A DNA stretch of 64,000 bases from contig JAALGY010000012.1 in the NCBI GenBank assembly GCA_032358165.1, forward strand, positions 2,418,001 to 2,482,000, written 5' to 3'. Shown here piece after piece: positions 45,771 through 57,255 of this stretch. The stretch is from Diplosphaera chodatii. Lineage: Eukaryota > Chlorophyta > Trebouxiophyceae > Prasiolales > Stichococcaceae. Positions within the stretch are counted from its first letter, which is position 1; every line of letters starts with the position of its first letter. The position numbers were made by a program, and so were the translations under genes. The notes beneath the pieces were generated by a model. That model worked only from the letters and a program-made list of their open reading frames with translations, did no database searches and was not told the DNA's origin.

Positions 45771-48700
45771 TCACAACAAAGCCTGTGCAGCTGCGTCAAG
45801 ATGCGTGTCCCAGGGTCGCAGCGTCTCAAACTGGTTGTTGAATGCCCGCGGCTGGCCCAGGTGCGGCACATCGGCAAAGCGGTTGCCGCGCTCGTCCCAC
45901 CGAAACGGCTGCATGGATCCCTGCACCGTACAGGGCCATTTGGTGAACCAGCCTCATTGCCACGCATGGTTGCGGAATGCACAAGCTGCCCAGCTGATTC
46001 CTGCATCAGTCATGTAAAGCATAACTTGAGCCAATGTCAGCATTGCATGTAAACTCGTCATGCAGAAAAATCTGAGCAGCACAACATTCAATACGTGGAC
46101 TGGTCGGTGAATATCACACCTGCCCGGTAGTGGGTCCAACAACGCCAATCGCCCAGCGCTGCGCTGCCATGCTGAAGTTGGCGACCTTTGTGTCATAGCA
46201 GCCGTATGCTACAGGGCGGGCGGCGTTCACATCGCCGCGGCCGCAGATGGCGCCCAGCGAGCTGTTGTGCGAGTACTGCGCAATGGTCAGCAGATGTCGT
46301 TAGCACTGCAGGTATGGACCGAGGTGCTGCATACGGGAGGATATTGTAGTGGCGGAAGGCCAGCGTTTCGGCACCACTTCAGCAGCACACGCCCGCCGCA
46401 GGTCACATGCAGCTGCTCGACTCACTGGCATCTCAGAGCAGACCTGACGGGGACATGCTGAACAGCCCACCGAGTCGGCTGACCAATTGTTGGACCGCAT
46501 TAGATGCTGCAGGGTGGCTATGTCGCTGGCATCGCTTTCGTCGCGCCGAAACACAGCAGCGCGCGGCGCCAGCTGATAGCTGAGGCCCTCCACCTGCACG
46601 CATGCACCAGATGTGCACCACTGCTCCTTTTGCTGTTCACCTTTTGTGGCGCTCTGGAAGATGAGCTTCCCGACTTTGCCTATATACATCCTTCCATTAC
46701 ATGCATGTGCTGACACCTTCAATTATATTAAGTTGGTCTGCATGCACTTACTGCCTGTGCAAAATCAGCACCCCGCCCCGCATGTGTCTCCCTGAATGCC
46801 TTGTAGCCTGCCCGCTGGTAAATCTGCAGCAGCAAAGCTTGGATGATGTGTTGCATTGCCGCACCACAGCCCATCGATATTTGTGTCCACGAGCCAGCAG
46901 GCATGAGCAGGTTGCATGACTAAAAACGAGCTTCAAAACTGACTCCAAAGCAAGCTGGGGCATATACCGGCATAGACAGACCATGAGTGATGGCAGGGCA
47001 ATCTGAAGTTCGGTCGACGTCAATGGAGAGCCATCACCTCAGGGAAGTAAGGCACATTGTAGCTGGGCCAGTACCCGCGCTCCAGCTGGCCTGTCTCGTC
47101 GCTCGACACTGTCAGGCCCGGCACCTGCTCCACAACGGTCAGCAGCCCCGCCTGCAGCTCCTGCAGCAGACATGTGCAGGACATACCTTCCCTGCTCTGC
47201 ATACTGGACCACGAGCAGGCACTTCAGTATGAGGTTGACAATGGACTACCCTCAGCCGCAAGCAGCACCTGGCGGGGCCGGAAGCGCTTGAGGTCCACCA
47301 CCATGTACTGGTTGTTGCAGGTGCCCGACTGGTGCTGGTCCACAGCAGACGCCCACTCCGCCCCTGCACTCGAGGTGCAGTGATGCATGGGATCTGGTGG
47401 TTGCGACTGTTCCAAGCACCGCGAGCTCGGCCAGAGGCACAAGCACTCGGCTGGCTGCAGGGTTGCCAGATGACAGTGGGCATGCTATGTGGGCAATGCG
47501 ACAAAGCACCTGTCATGGACAGCATGTTGGCGGCGCGCACGCGCTGCCAGCTGGTCAGGGTGTTTGGCGTCAGCATGTCGTACAGGGAGGCGTCCAGGAT
47601 ATTGTTGGTGGTCTGCAGCACCGCCAACCCCGTGTCCAGCAGGTAGAAGTCGTCGTCGCTGGACAGCTCGCCTGCGCATTGGAAGAAATTGGATACGACT
47701 ATGTGGATGAACTCTTGAACCTGCATGACTTGCCCCATCATTGCCAGTGCCAGTGCGTTGGCACCACAGGACTGTCAGAGGGACTGCACCACAGGTGAAG
47801 CTCGCTGTTGGAGCAGGCAGGTGATGGCATGTCATACTACGATGCAATGTGTGCTAGTATGAACGTACACCTGCATAGGAGGAGAAGGAGGCGCGGCGCA
47901 AACGGATGGCCGGGTGAGCCAGCGGCAGGTCGTAGTGCTTGTACGTCTTCGCATGACATGTACGAGTATATATATATTTAGCCAGACGACTGGCTGACAA
48001 CATGCCTGGTAACATGTCAGTGGCGCGATAGGGTTGATTGGCCATGCTGCAGCCGTAGGCCGTAGTTCCGGAAAAGAAGGGACAGTCACCCGCTGCATCG
48101 CCGCGTAAGTGTACCACGAGGAGTGCGCCAGCAGCAGGTCGGAAAGGTCGCCTGAAGTGACATGGGCACACCCTTGTGAGCACAGGCAACACGGTATTCA
48201 GCTGCATCTGGACAAAGACTTCCCGGCGAGCCCTGTATCAGACCCCAAGGTCCGCTGCGAGCAGACATCTCTTGCCCTGTCACAGGAATGTAAATACAAG
48301 TTCAGTACTGCATGCAGATGACTCCACAGCAGCAGCGCGCACCTGTGACCTTGACGAGCGCGCTGCACTTGCCGCGCTGCGCCAGCGCGCTGCCCAGCTC
48401 GTCCGCTGCCATGGCGTGCCAGTCGGGGCGCTGGCGTGGCTCCAACGCGGGGATGAGGTCCCCCAGATCCCCTGAGCACGGCGAGATGCTAGCGTTGTAG
48501 TGCTGATCAGTCCGCAAAGAACATTGCAAACGCCAGCATGGTAGGAGTTTGCTGTCAAGGATTGAGTACAGCTTGCCCTTGGAGCACCACGGTGCTGTGT
48601 GTGCGTCTTGGCGCACTCACCCACTGCCGACACCATGAGCAGGTCTGCGCGAGACAGCCGCGGCGGGATTGACCGCGCCCCAAAACCCACGTGTTGCTGG

Positions 48701-49851
48701 TGCTGTCCCCACTTGCTGCCAGGTGCCGCACCAACGCTGCTGCGGCTGTTACTTGCTTCTGCAGCAACAGCTGTTGCCACGGCAACGCGGGCGTTGTACC
48801 CCTCCAGCAGCCCGTCGAACTGCGTCAGCACGGCGCCGATGGCGACCCACAGGTCCGAGTCGTTGGCTGCCACCTGCTGCCGCGCCCACTCGTCCTGCTG
48901 CACCAGCCTGCGGGAAAAGAGCGGGGCCGGCATTACAGCTCAGTGATTGATGCCTAGTGATGGCTTTTGCCAGTGGCCGCAGGTTCATTGGCAAACTGCA
49001 GCCGTTGATGACAACTGACCGCACCAGTCAACTGGCGCGCTGGTGGACATGTTGAAGAAGCCACGCATGTTGTGGAAGTGGTCATATATCCGCTCTGCAT
49101 GGTCATGGACACAGTCAATGTCCAGCATTCATGCCAGGCGCCTGCTGGACGGCACAGCAGCTGCAGATACTGAATGACTGCTGCACAGCAAGGGGTTAGC
49201 ACCTGCAGATAGCCAGCCTTCCAGGAAGCCGGCAGCATGCATCTGCATCGTCGTACCCAGCACAACCTCATGCTCCTGAAGTCTACTGCGGCGCAGACTC
49301 GCAGGTTCAGCAACATGTATGCAAGCACCAAGAGTCACGCCAGCACCTGCTGCGCATCGCTGTAGCTGGCGTTGCTGTGCACGTGCAGGACGCTCCAGCC
49401 GCTGCGCGTGTGGCGGGAGTCGGTGAACGCCCCTCGCGCCGGCCCCTCTGTGCAGCCCAATCAGTATTCACCATTGGCAGGCTGCAGACCAAATGCGTGA
49501 TACAGCGGCATCAGCATGCACTTGCCCACACAAAGAATCAAACGTTTCTGGGTCACACTAACCGGCTATCGGGCGGTAACTGAAGTCGTAGTGGCCGTCC
49601 ACCAGGGTCACGACGCCGTTGATCTGGTGTCGCCGCTCCGCATCACCCGTGCTGCCACCGCACTCGCTTTCTGATCGGCTCCAGGGCTTGTCATGCGAAT
49701 CGGCTGCAACTAGGGGTCTGACGCGTTGTTTCAACCCGCCAATATGGCCCGAGCCGCTCCACAACGCTGCGAAAGGATTTTGGAGTGCAAGGCATTGCCC
49801 CTGTTGCAGCGCCAGCAACAGCAGAGCAGAGACCAGCAAACGGACGACCAT
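45771..49851 (-). CDS. Phospholipase B-like / LAMA-like protein (PLBD family)
   Basis: Fifteen minus-strand exons: 49851-49563, 49447-49347, 49242-49203, 49094-49025, 48907-48621, 48471-48343, 48151-48090, 47946-47871, 47671-47510, 47363-47269, 47160-47038, 46823-46752, 46593-46471, 46275-46120, 45920-45771. They keep phase throughout (644 residues). A signal peptide is evident (MVVRLLVSALLLLALQQGQC). Family landmarks in order: GWSVLHVHSNASYSDAQQ, AAGFLEGWLSA, QQDEWARQQVAANDSDLWVA, GKCSALVK with the Cys expected as N-terminal nucleophile after self-cleavage, DLLLAHSSWYTYAAMQR, YKHYDLPL, GTCNNQYMVVDLKRF, YWPSYNVPYFPE, LAPRAAVFRRDES, YGCYDTKVANFS, FRWDERGN. The family is Ntn-hydrolase fold, secreted or lysosomal, proposed to remove acyl chains or amides. 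An insert of about 30 residues rich in Ala/Ser lies in exon 5. Confidence 0.92.
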
Positions 49852-50268
49852 CTTTCACATGTGATTGTCGTCACATCAGCTGTCATACAGAAAAGGTGTT
49901 TTGAGAGCAGTGCGTGCTGATCATGTTCGAAGCCAGAGGGACTGCATGCATGGCCCACTTGCACACTTTACACACGTCCAACATGCACTGCGCATTCTGC
50001 GCTTGACATATCCCACGTCCGTGGTGCACATTTGCCTCTCATCACTGTGCTGACGCATTGAGCACTGCGCTGCGGCTGCAGGTGCATCGCACACCTGTCC
50101 GTCAGACACCTTGCACAAGACAGGTGCAGGTGGGTGCCCCGGCAGCATTCGACAAGATACGCCACAGCAAACGGCGTACTTCACAGCCGGGTTAGCTGGG
50201 TGTGTAGCACGTTTGGTATCACGCCTTCAAACCATCTCCTGTAGGCCGAGAGCTGCAGGCTGCGCAGG
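49852..50268. promoter_or_regulatory. Divergent promoter region between PLBD-like and DNL zinc-finger genes
   Basis: About 417 bases separate the two start codons. I see no distinct motif. Confidence 0.35.
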
Positions 50269-51499
50269 ATGCAGACCAGCGTTCAGCTTTTGGGGCGATG
50301 GGGCAGCGCAACAACCCCAGGCCAGCAACTGCAGCGTGCTGGACAGCCAGCCGTCGCTCAGCAGCCTCGCCTTCGGCCTGTCAGCGGACAGTGTACAGCA
50401 AACATCACAGGGCACAGCTCGCCGCTGCTGCTGAGCAATGCCTGCAGGCAGCATGTGTCGAGCGTTGCAGCCACTCACACAGCTGAGCGGGGTGCAATCA
50501 AGCACCATGTTCGCGGCTGGAGCAGCACTCGACGAGGCAGCCGCTCCAGCCTTGGCAGCACAGCGGCGGCGTCAGATAAGAGTGACAACACGGCCATCGA
50601 ACTGTCCTCTTCCTCAGGTGCGCTCGGATGACAAAACCCATGCTAACGCTGCAGCTGAGGCTTCAAATGTGCACTCCCTCCACCGTTGGGTCCTCAACCC
50701 CCGTCTCAAGGATCTGACCCCAGAGTGCAGCGCTGCCAGAGCAACTTGAGTACAAAGATGTTCGCATGCAGAGGGCAGCAGCAGTGAAGCATCCGCCAGC
50801 AGCGGTGATTCGTCCAGCAGCGACGCCGAGGCCGTGACGCCACGGGACGCCGGCGAAGGCGACAGCTCGGTGGCCACCATTCAGCTGGACATGCCGCGCC
50901 GCAGCATGCAGGTCACCTTCACCTGCGACAAGTGCGGTGAGCTTGTTGCAGGGCAGCCAGTGCAGTGCAGTCCATGCTCCCAGCTCATGTCCGAGCTTCG
51001 AGCGTTATGCAATACATGTGGCGTGAGCTGAGCCGGGCAGAGTAACACTGTGCCACCTGCATGAGAACATGTGCCCGTCATGTACCTACTGGTCATGCTG
51101 CCGAGCTGCTTATGACAGGGGCCCGCACGTCGCGCATGGTCAACCCCCTGGCCTGGGACAAGGGCCTGGTGCTGGCGCAGTGCAGCGGCTGCGAGGCGTG
51201 GCACAAGCTGCGGGATGCCGGTGGCCTCGTCCAGGTTGGTGGTCCCTCATCTTAGACCTCAAGCTGCTGTCATCCCGATCAGTGACAGCCAGGGTCTGCG
51301 CCCCATGCTTCATGCAGCAGAGGTGCCCTCCGGGCACCATTCACTTTTGCCGCACCCACGGCAGTCTTTTGCTTGCACTGTGGCAGATGCTGTGATGCCC
51401 ACCCCGACTGTGGTTGCAGCATACCGTACCCATCCTTGGCTCTGATGGGCTGTGGCCTGTATGCCGCAGGAGATCCGCTACATCGACGAGCAGCCATGA
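50269..51499 (+). CDS. DNL-type zinc-finger protein (Zim17/Hep1-like Hsp70 escort)
   Basis: Exons 50269-50617, 50772-50936, 51119-51234 and 51470-51499 join in phase to 219 residues. The zinc ribbon is VTFTCDKCGARTSRMVNPLA then GLVLAQCSGCEAWHKLRD, giving CxxC...CxxC as in the DNL domain; the usual His after the second pair is present in EAWHKL. Family members keep mitochondrial or plastid Hsp70 soluble and active. The first 116 residues are Arg/Ser/Ala-rich and almost free of acids (RWGSATTPGQQLQRAGQPAV), like an organelle presequence, followed by a Ser/acidic linker. Mitochondrion or plastid cannot be decided from sequence. The chosen ATG is the first in the open frame. Confidence 0.85.
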
Positions 51500-51847
51500 G
51501 TGTGCAGTTGCGAGGCCTTGTGGAGCAATCGAGGTTCACAGTGATCGCAAGTGCGTGGTTCTGGCACACAAAGCATGCTTGAACAGGCAAAGGCAGGAGG
51601 ATCAGATGAGGTTGAGTGTCGGAACCAAGTGTTGGACGGGTCTGTTTGCACATTGCTGCATGTTGAGACCCTGTAAAGGTCCAGAAGCTTGACAGGCGTA
51701 CAATCCAAACCAATGGTGGATTGGTTCGAGTGAGCACAAAGTGTCGTGAGCCTCTAGTATGATAGCTGACACCTTAGACGTCATCATGGAGTGGCCCGGT
51801 TGTACTTCTGCTGTTGCCTTTGATGACAATGTTCTAGGGCTGCCTGC

Positions 51848-53412
51848 TTATTCCTGTGCAATCTTCGTGACGAGGAACTTGGACAGCGGCTGCCGGTGCC
51901 CCGTCTTGCGCTGGTAGTGCTTCTTCGGCTTGTGCTTGTACACGATGAGCTTCGGGCCCTTGAGCTCCTCCAGGATGAGGGCCTCCACGACCACGGTGCC
52001 CAGGTAGGGCTGCCCCACGTTAAACTTGCCGCCCGCCTTGTGCGCCAGCACCCGCCCCAGCTTGATGGTGCACCCGGGCTCCGCCGAGAGCCGGTTGCAC
52101 GTGTACCAGCGGCCCTCCTCTACGATGTGCTGCACGCCGCCGATGTCGACCACGGCGTAGGTGTCCGACAGCCCCTGCATGCTGGGCGGCGTGGCCACCT
52201 CTGCAGGCAGCTCTGCTGGCGGGCTGGCCACTGCAGGGTGTGCACATGAGAGTGCTGTTTGTTGGCGTCAAAGTAGGATGCTTGAGGTGCAGGCGAAGCA
52301 CGCGCCTGCAGATGGTGCTAGTGCCTGCTCACTGGTGCTGAGAAATGACGGCAGGTAGGGGTCTGAGCAAATCAACCAGACCCAATGCTGCAACTGCGCT
52401 ACTGCATCTGGCGTGGTTCATGCCACCAATGCCCACAGCCGCCCATCAAACAAACCCGACAGGCCTCGACATACCGAATTCTTGGTGGTTTGAGGCTAAG
52501 TGCATGCAGCGGTACAGGCGCTGGGGTAGCTGATGCAACGACTTCCGAAACCAGCCGCGCAAGCTCAAGTGGCACAACCAGGCATTGCCAGCTGCCACAC
52601 GCATATGAAGCTTGAGTGGGCTCTCGTTGCGTAGTTTGCCCATTGTTCGGACAACTACAGGTACATCAGGCCAGCCGATGGCCGGCGTCAGCAGCCAGAG
52701 GACAGTGTGTCTGACAGTCTGCTGGCTGCCGATCGTGGCTCTAACACACGGCTACCTTCAGCTGCAGCAGCCTGAGCTACGACGAGGCGGCTGCATGGCT
52801 GTCGTCTCCTGGATGGTGCGCTGGCTGAGGGGCAGGTCCTCGCTGGGCTGCTGAGGATTGCTGGGCTGCGAGGGGCCGCCTGCGGCCGCGCAGCTGACGC
52901 CAGCGGGCAGGTGCAGCGGGACAACATGGTAGCGGCCATTGAACTGCAATGTGTACGCACGGGTGTAGGAGCCGTGAACGCAATTATCGTGGTGATGCGG
53001 CCGTGGTGTGGACTCAGACTGTTTAGGTCACCTAGTTGCATTAGGGTCAAGCAATAACAGCTGTGTATTGCTGTTTTGTGTGGCATGGCGGGAAGGGAGG
53101 TGGCATCCAACAACCGACGCCAGATAATGATCAGCGTATCACCATCACACAGATAGGGTTGTTCACTAGCAAGTGGCTGGCAGATGTGCACAGTGTATCT
53201 GAGGACCCAACAAGAGAGCCCGCAACTGCCCTATTCAACGTCCACTGAACTGAGAAAGGCTCATCACTTCTTGCAGACAAAACCAGCACCGAGGTCCGAG
53301 AGGAAGCGCGCTGCAGCGGTGCAACCTGCCGGCTGTTGCGGCATTGCACCGCGCCAGCACTCAACTGAAGCGGAGCGCACAAGCTGGCGGCATGGCAGCA
53401 TGGTGTTGCCAC
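51848..53412 (-). CDS. RPL21: Plastid 50S ribosomal protein bL21
   Basis: Exon 2 (52230-51848) encodes the bL21 domain: [76 protein letters not shown] and [10 protein letters not shown]. Exon 1 (53412-53268) gives a Ser/Arg/Ala-rich leader ([20 protein letters not shown] and [14 protein letters not shown]) typical of a chloroplast transit peptide. Splicing A|TG at the junction makes an internal Met ([10 protein letters not shown]). Total 175 residues. bL21 is a bacterial-type large-subunit protein that binds 23S rRNA with bL20. The exon 1 assignment depends on phase and leader character, so it is less certain than exon 2. The 1-kb intron holds an unexplained open exon-like frame on the same strand. 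Confidence 0.85.
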
Positions 53413-53744
53413 CCGACAGCTTGCCGCTCAAAATATCAGAAAACCGTGCACGAGCAACGTTGCAGCTGCTCGTGGATCAACAAAGCGAGGCGGCAGGCGA
53501 GACTGCTAACACAGCGACACCGAAGCCACTGCAGTACCGCCTGGCGTGCTGCAAGGCCGCAGGTGCCACCAGTGCAACCTTCTGGACAGCAGAACGGACT
53601 CTGCCGCCACCCAACCGCCGCATCGTAGTGCAACACCGTCCCCAGAACGTAGTCATGGCTATCGCTGAACCGAGAACTGCTGTGTCCCAGCTGACTGACC
53701 CTGACTTCTGACCCCCAAAAACCACAACCTAGCCATACTTGGCA
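53413..53744. other. Short spacer with a + strand open frame
   Basis: A 175-codon + frame (53184-53711, ending VSQLTDPDF) overlaps bL21 exon 1 and this spacer. A minus-strand frame starting near 53663 looks like an organelle presequence (MTTFWGRCCTTMRRLGGGR). Neither could be tied to a gene. Confidence 0.25.
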
Positions 53745-55862
53745 TCAGGGCTTGCTGCCAGCATTGGCCTGTGGGCTTTCCGGGGAGTGCGGCTGTGGCC
53801 TGACAAACACAGGCTTGTGACCTGCAGCCGCGCGACCGAAGCTGGCGCGCCGAATTGCGTCAGAGCCTCCACCACCAGAGTTGGGCCGTCTGGCGGTTGG
53901 TGGTGCTGCTGGCGGCAGCCCTGCAGCAGAGACGCTTGCCCTGGAGGACTGGTAGCAGTGTACTGCAGGGCGAGATCCATCACAAGAGAACGAGACGAAA
54001 GCGGGGTGCAAGATTCTTAAGTGCAACTGCTGTCTTGCCGGCTTGCTGCTGTGGATGTCACGAGGCGTGCTGGTGATGCAGCAACACCTGACGGCGGGTC
54101 CGTGGCACCGGGCTCGCTCATGCGGCGGAAGCCGGAGGCGGCAGATGCAGCGGCCGCAGCCTGCTGCTGATCTGGGCCGCCAGCACCGATGAACCCCGGC
54201 ACGGAGCTTGTGCTGCGGCGACGGGGGTTGCGGTCGCCGGTGGTGCCGTCAGAGTCAGTGGTGTCAAGACTGACATACCCCTGCCGCCGCCGCTGCAGTA
54301 GAAAACAGGAACGCAGCAACGTCAACATCACCGTGTGACACATGGGAATGTGACGAGCTGGGAGAGCAGCACGCTGCCCGCGCGGAAAGCAATGCAGTGA
54401 GCAGCTGCTTCAGAGGCGCACCTCAGCGATCACGGCATCATCCACGGGGCGCAGGTTGCTGGGCAGGCCGCTGCTGCCCACGGAACCCCGCGAGCCAAAC
54501 CACTCCCAGCTGCCCTGCGGCCCGCCCAGAGGCCCGACAGAGTCCCACCCCGAGTCTGCCGAGTCTGCACGCGATGCCTGGTCCCAGCTCTGCATATTGC
54601 GAGTGGCAGCTCAGCCAAGCGGCATGGATCCGTGGCGCTGCCTGTTCTGATTGCAACTGCAGTGCATGGTAGTGGCCAGAGGATGCAAAGCCATTAGCAA
54701 CTAGCTGCTGCAGGTGCTTCACTCCAGAATGCTTTACAGGCAAAGCACACACCCCAGAGTCCGAGAAGCTCCTGTTGGGTCCGTCCTGCTGGACGCGGGC
54801 TGCAACCGCAGCGGGGTTCGTCTTCCCGGGTGAGCTGTGCGGCAGCGCAGGCACCGGCAGCGGCTGTCCATCCTGTAGCGCTGATGCCAGCATGTTGCTC
54901 GGCACCCTGCAAGTGGAGTGAGGCAGCTCTGGTCAGGTACCTCATGATGGACTGTCAGACTTCGCACACTCTGCACATGGGCAAGCGCAGTCTGCACCTG
55001 CTGCATTGTATTTACTGCTCAGCAGGCCAGCTAGCAAACCAGGCGACAACCGCGCTCGCAGCAGTGTATCACACCTCATCTCGGCTGCCATGAGCGCCAG
55101 CTGCACCTCGGGCTCATCCTCGGACGCCCCAGGATCCTCTGCCTGCAGCGTGGCGGCCTCCAGCAGCCGGCGGGTGTGCTCCTCCCTGTGTCTGCAGCAT
55201 TCACAGTGCTGAGTGCCGGTGCAACAGTAACATCGCTGATAAGTGCAACCGCGGCAGTCGTAAGCACAGACCGAGCATCATGCACTTGCAAGCAGAGATG
55301 CAGTTCAATGACACGCGCACCGCAAGGCCGGCTTGCCGCGCTGCTCCGCAAGGGCGCTGGACATGTCGCTGGCTTTTGCCATCAGCTCCTGTGCCAAGTC
55401 TGGCAGCCCATCGTTCGTGCGTTGTGACCCGGTGGATCCAGAAGCGACCGCCTCCGCTGCATCTAACTGCAACTGCACAGACTGGATGCGCTCAAGCCGG
55501 CCGCTGCAGTGGCTCGCTGTTGTGCATCCCACCCGCAAATCACAGCAATGACTGCATCGTCAGTGCCGGGGGGGCTGGCACAGAAGCGCACCTCATCAGT
55601 TCGTTCAGCCGTACCAACGGCTGCGCCAGCGGCTCGAACAGTCTCTTTCGACCTGCCAAGTTTCACTGAGCACGTCAAGCAATGCCGCTGTCACAGTGAG
55701 TCGGACGAGGCATCTCGTTCTCTGCATAGTGTCAGCTCGCACGAACAACAACACTGGCCACCTTCTCCTGGCTGCAGTCGCCCGTCCGAACACCTCAGCA
55801 GTGATTGAACGCAGCTTCGACATGTCAGCAGCGGCTTCACCGGCCATAAATCGGCCCTGCAC
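53745..55862 (-). CDS. Unidentified protein with helical N-terminal half and disordered C-terminal half (5' end not resolved)
   Basis: Exons 55652-55592, 55503-55321, 55191-55075, 54906-54753, 54589-54422, 54292-54088 and 53962-53745 (TGA) join in phase. An upstream exon 55862-55794 (VQGRFMAGEAAADMSKLRSI) is likely, but the link to 55652 is unclear. The first part looks helical (KRLFEPLAQPLVRLNELM, GRLERIQSVQLQLDAAEAVA, LAQELMAKASDMSSALAEQ, HREEHTRRLLEAATLQAED). The second part is Ser/Gly/Pro-rich (SWDQASRADSADSGWDSVG, GYVSLDTTDSDGTTGDRN, RRRSTSSVPGFIGAGGPDQ) and ends with SPESPQANAGSKP. I do not recognise a family; an adaptor or trafficking protein is only a guess. N-terminal exons may lie between 55.9 and 56.7 kb, where an ATG-led frame MSGSATGEVALTAM occurs at 56652. 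Confidence 0.6.
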
Positions 55863-57255
55863 CTGCAAGCGTCCAAGCATCGTCACATGAAAAATATCTC
55901 ACAGATCGGCCCGAGATACGTTCTGCAACGAGCTGAGCTGCACGAGCACAAGCCCACAGAAGCACCAACGCACTCGCACACTCCAAACATCACACACCCA
56001 GCGGGACTGAGCACGAGGACACCGGGGCAGTGCCAGGGCGATGGAACCTTGTCACGTACTGCAACAGGATTCACTCGGCCTGGTACGCTGCAGCTGTGTG
56101 CAGCACATGCCATCGACACGCTGAGCAGGACGGATCTGCACCTGCTTTGAACGCCGTGAAGGCGGGTGCTGTGAGCGCACCAGACGGCTGCGTCCAAAGC
56201 TGTGGCTTCCCTGATAGCTCTGGTGGCCACCGTTGCCGGGCGTCAGTGCAGAGGACAGTTGCACACGCTGATCTGCAGCCTGGAGTCAGTCTTGGCGCGG
56301 CACCTGATGGTGCGTGTATGTCTGTTGGAGGTTTAGGCATGGAAGGTCTGCGTGAGCATCTGGCTTGACTTGTACCGTTGGCGCCTTCTTTTGATGGGAA
56401 ACTGGTCTGCCCATCGGTTGTTGAAGGGCATGCCGGAGAAGCCAGCATGAAGGCGAGATGTAAGTAAACCCTGTCCACTTCAGCAACAGCCCACGGCCTG
56501 CTACGGCTGGCCACAGCTCCGTCGCAGCGACGTACGGCACGAAATACACATTGCTGCTTCGCTCGCAGGCCGATCAAGACAATAGCAGCTCCCAAAATCG
56601 CGGTGCACCATGGCGGTGAGTGCCACTTCCCCCGTCGCGCTTCCGGACATGATGCTTTCCGTCAGTGTGTTACATGCTGGCCTCTGCAACAACCTGATCA
56701 ATAGCATGGTGTATATCAAAACATCTTCAGATCGCCACGGTAACTCGCCGCCATGTGTCAGGCCGTTAGGGCAGTGGCTAGGCCTGAGTCGACCCTTTGA
56801 TAAAAAGGCCAATGCCACGGCTTGACCGATGCAAAGGGGTAGCTCGATAGCTTCGTAGCTTTCTTCTACTAGCGCTGTCGGAGTTCGGCTGTCGCGTTCA
56901 GTCGTCTCGGAAAGTCTCACCTCGGCTTCGCAGCAACTTCACTTTGTGCACCCACAGCAGAGCCGCGCTGAGCGCACCACACCGGCTGTGCGTGACTTAA
57001 TGCTTGTATAACCACACTGTTCAGTGTAAGCAATATAATGGGCACGTCGTGTGCGTGGGAATTGTGCGGTTGGCGTATTTGGTTGTGATGCCTGTCGAAG
57101 CCACACACTCGATCACAAGCCAACTACCATACATGCTGCAACCAACAATGCAGGCAGAGCGGAAGCATCGATTATACTTGTGGTGTTCGGGCAGACTGCC
57201 GATCACTGACAAATGCCACTGGTTGATGCTCACTGTGCCTTTCTCACATGCGCAG
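55863..57255. other. Divergent region between the unidentified minus gene and the coiled-coil gene
   Basis: It must contain the 5' exons of both neighbours. No exon here is secure. The frame upstream of the coiled-coil gene is open from 57004 with in-frame ATGs at 57004, 57091, 57133 and 57151. Confidence 0.35.

Noticed and set aside
52758..52949. Rab GTPase C-terminus because of the SSGCCS ending
   Set aside because: No GTPase motifs occur upstream on the same strand.
53184..53711. 175-codon + frame ending VSQLTDPDF
   Set aside because: It overlaps the bL21 transit-peptide exon on the other strand and has no recognised domain or neighbouring exon.
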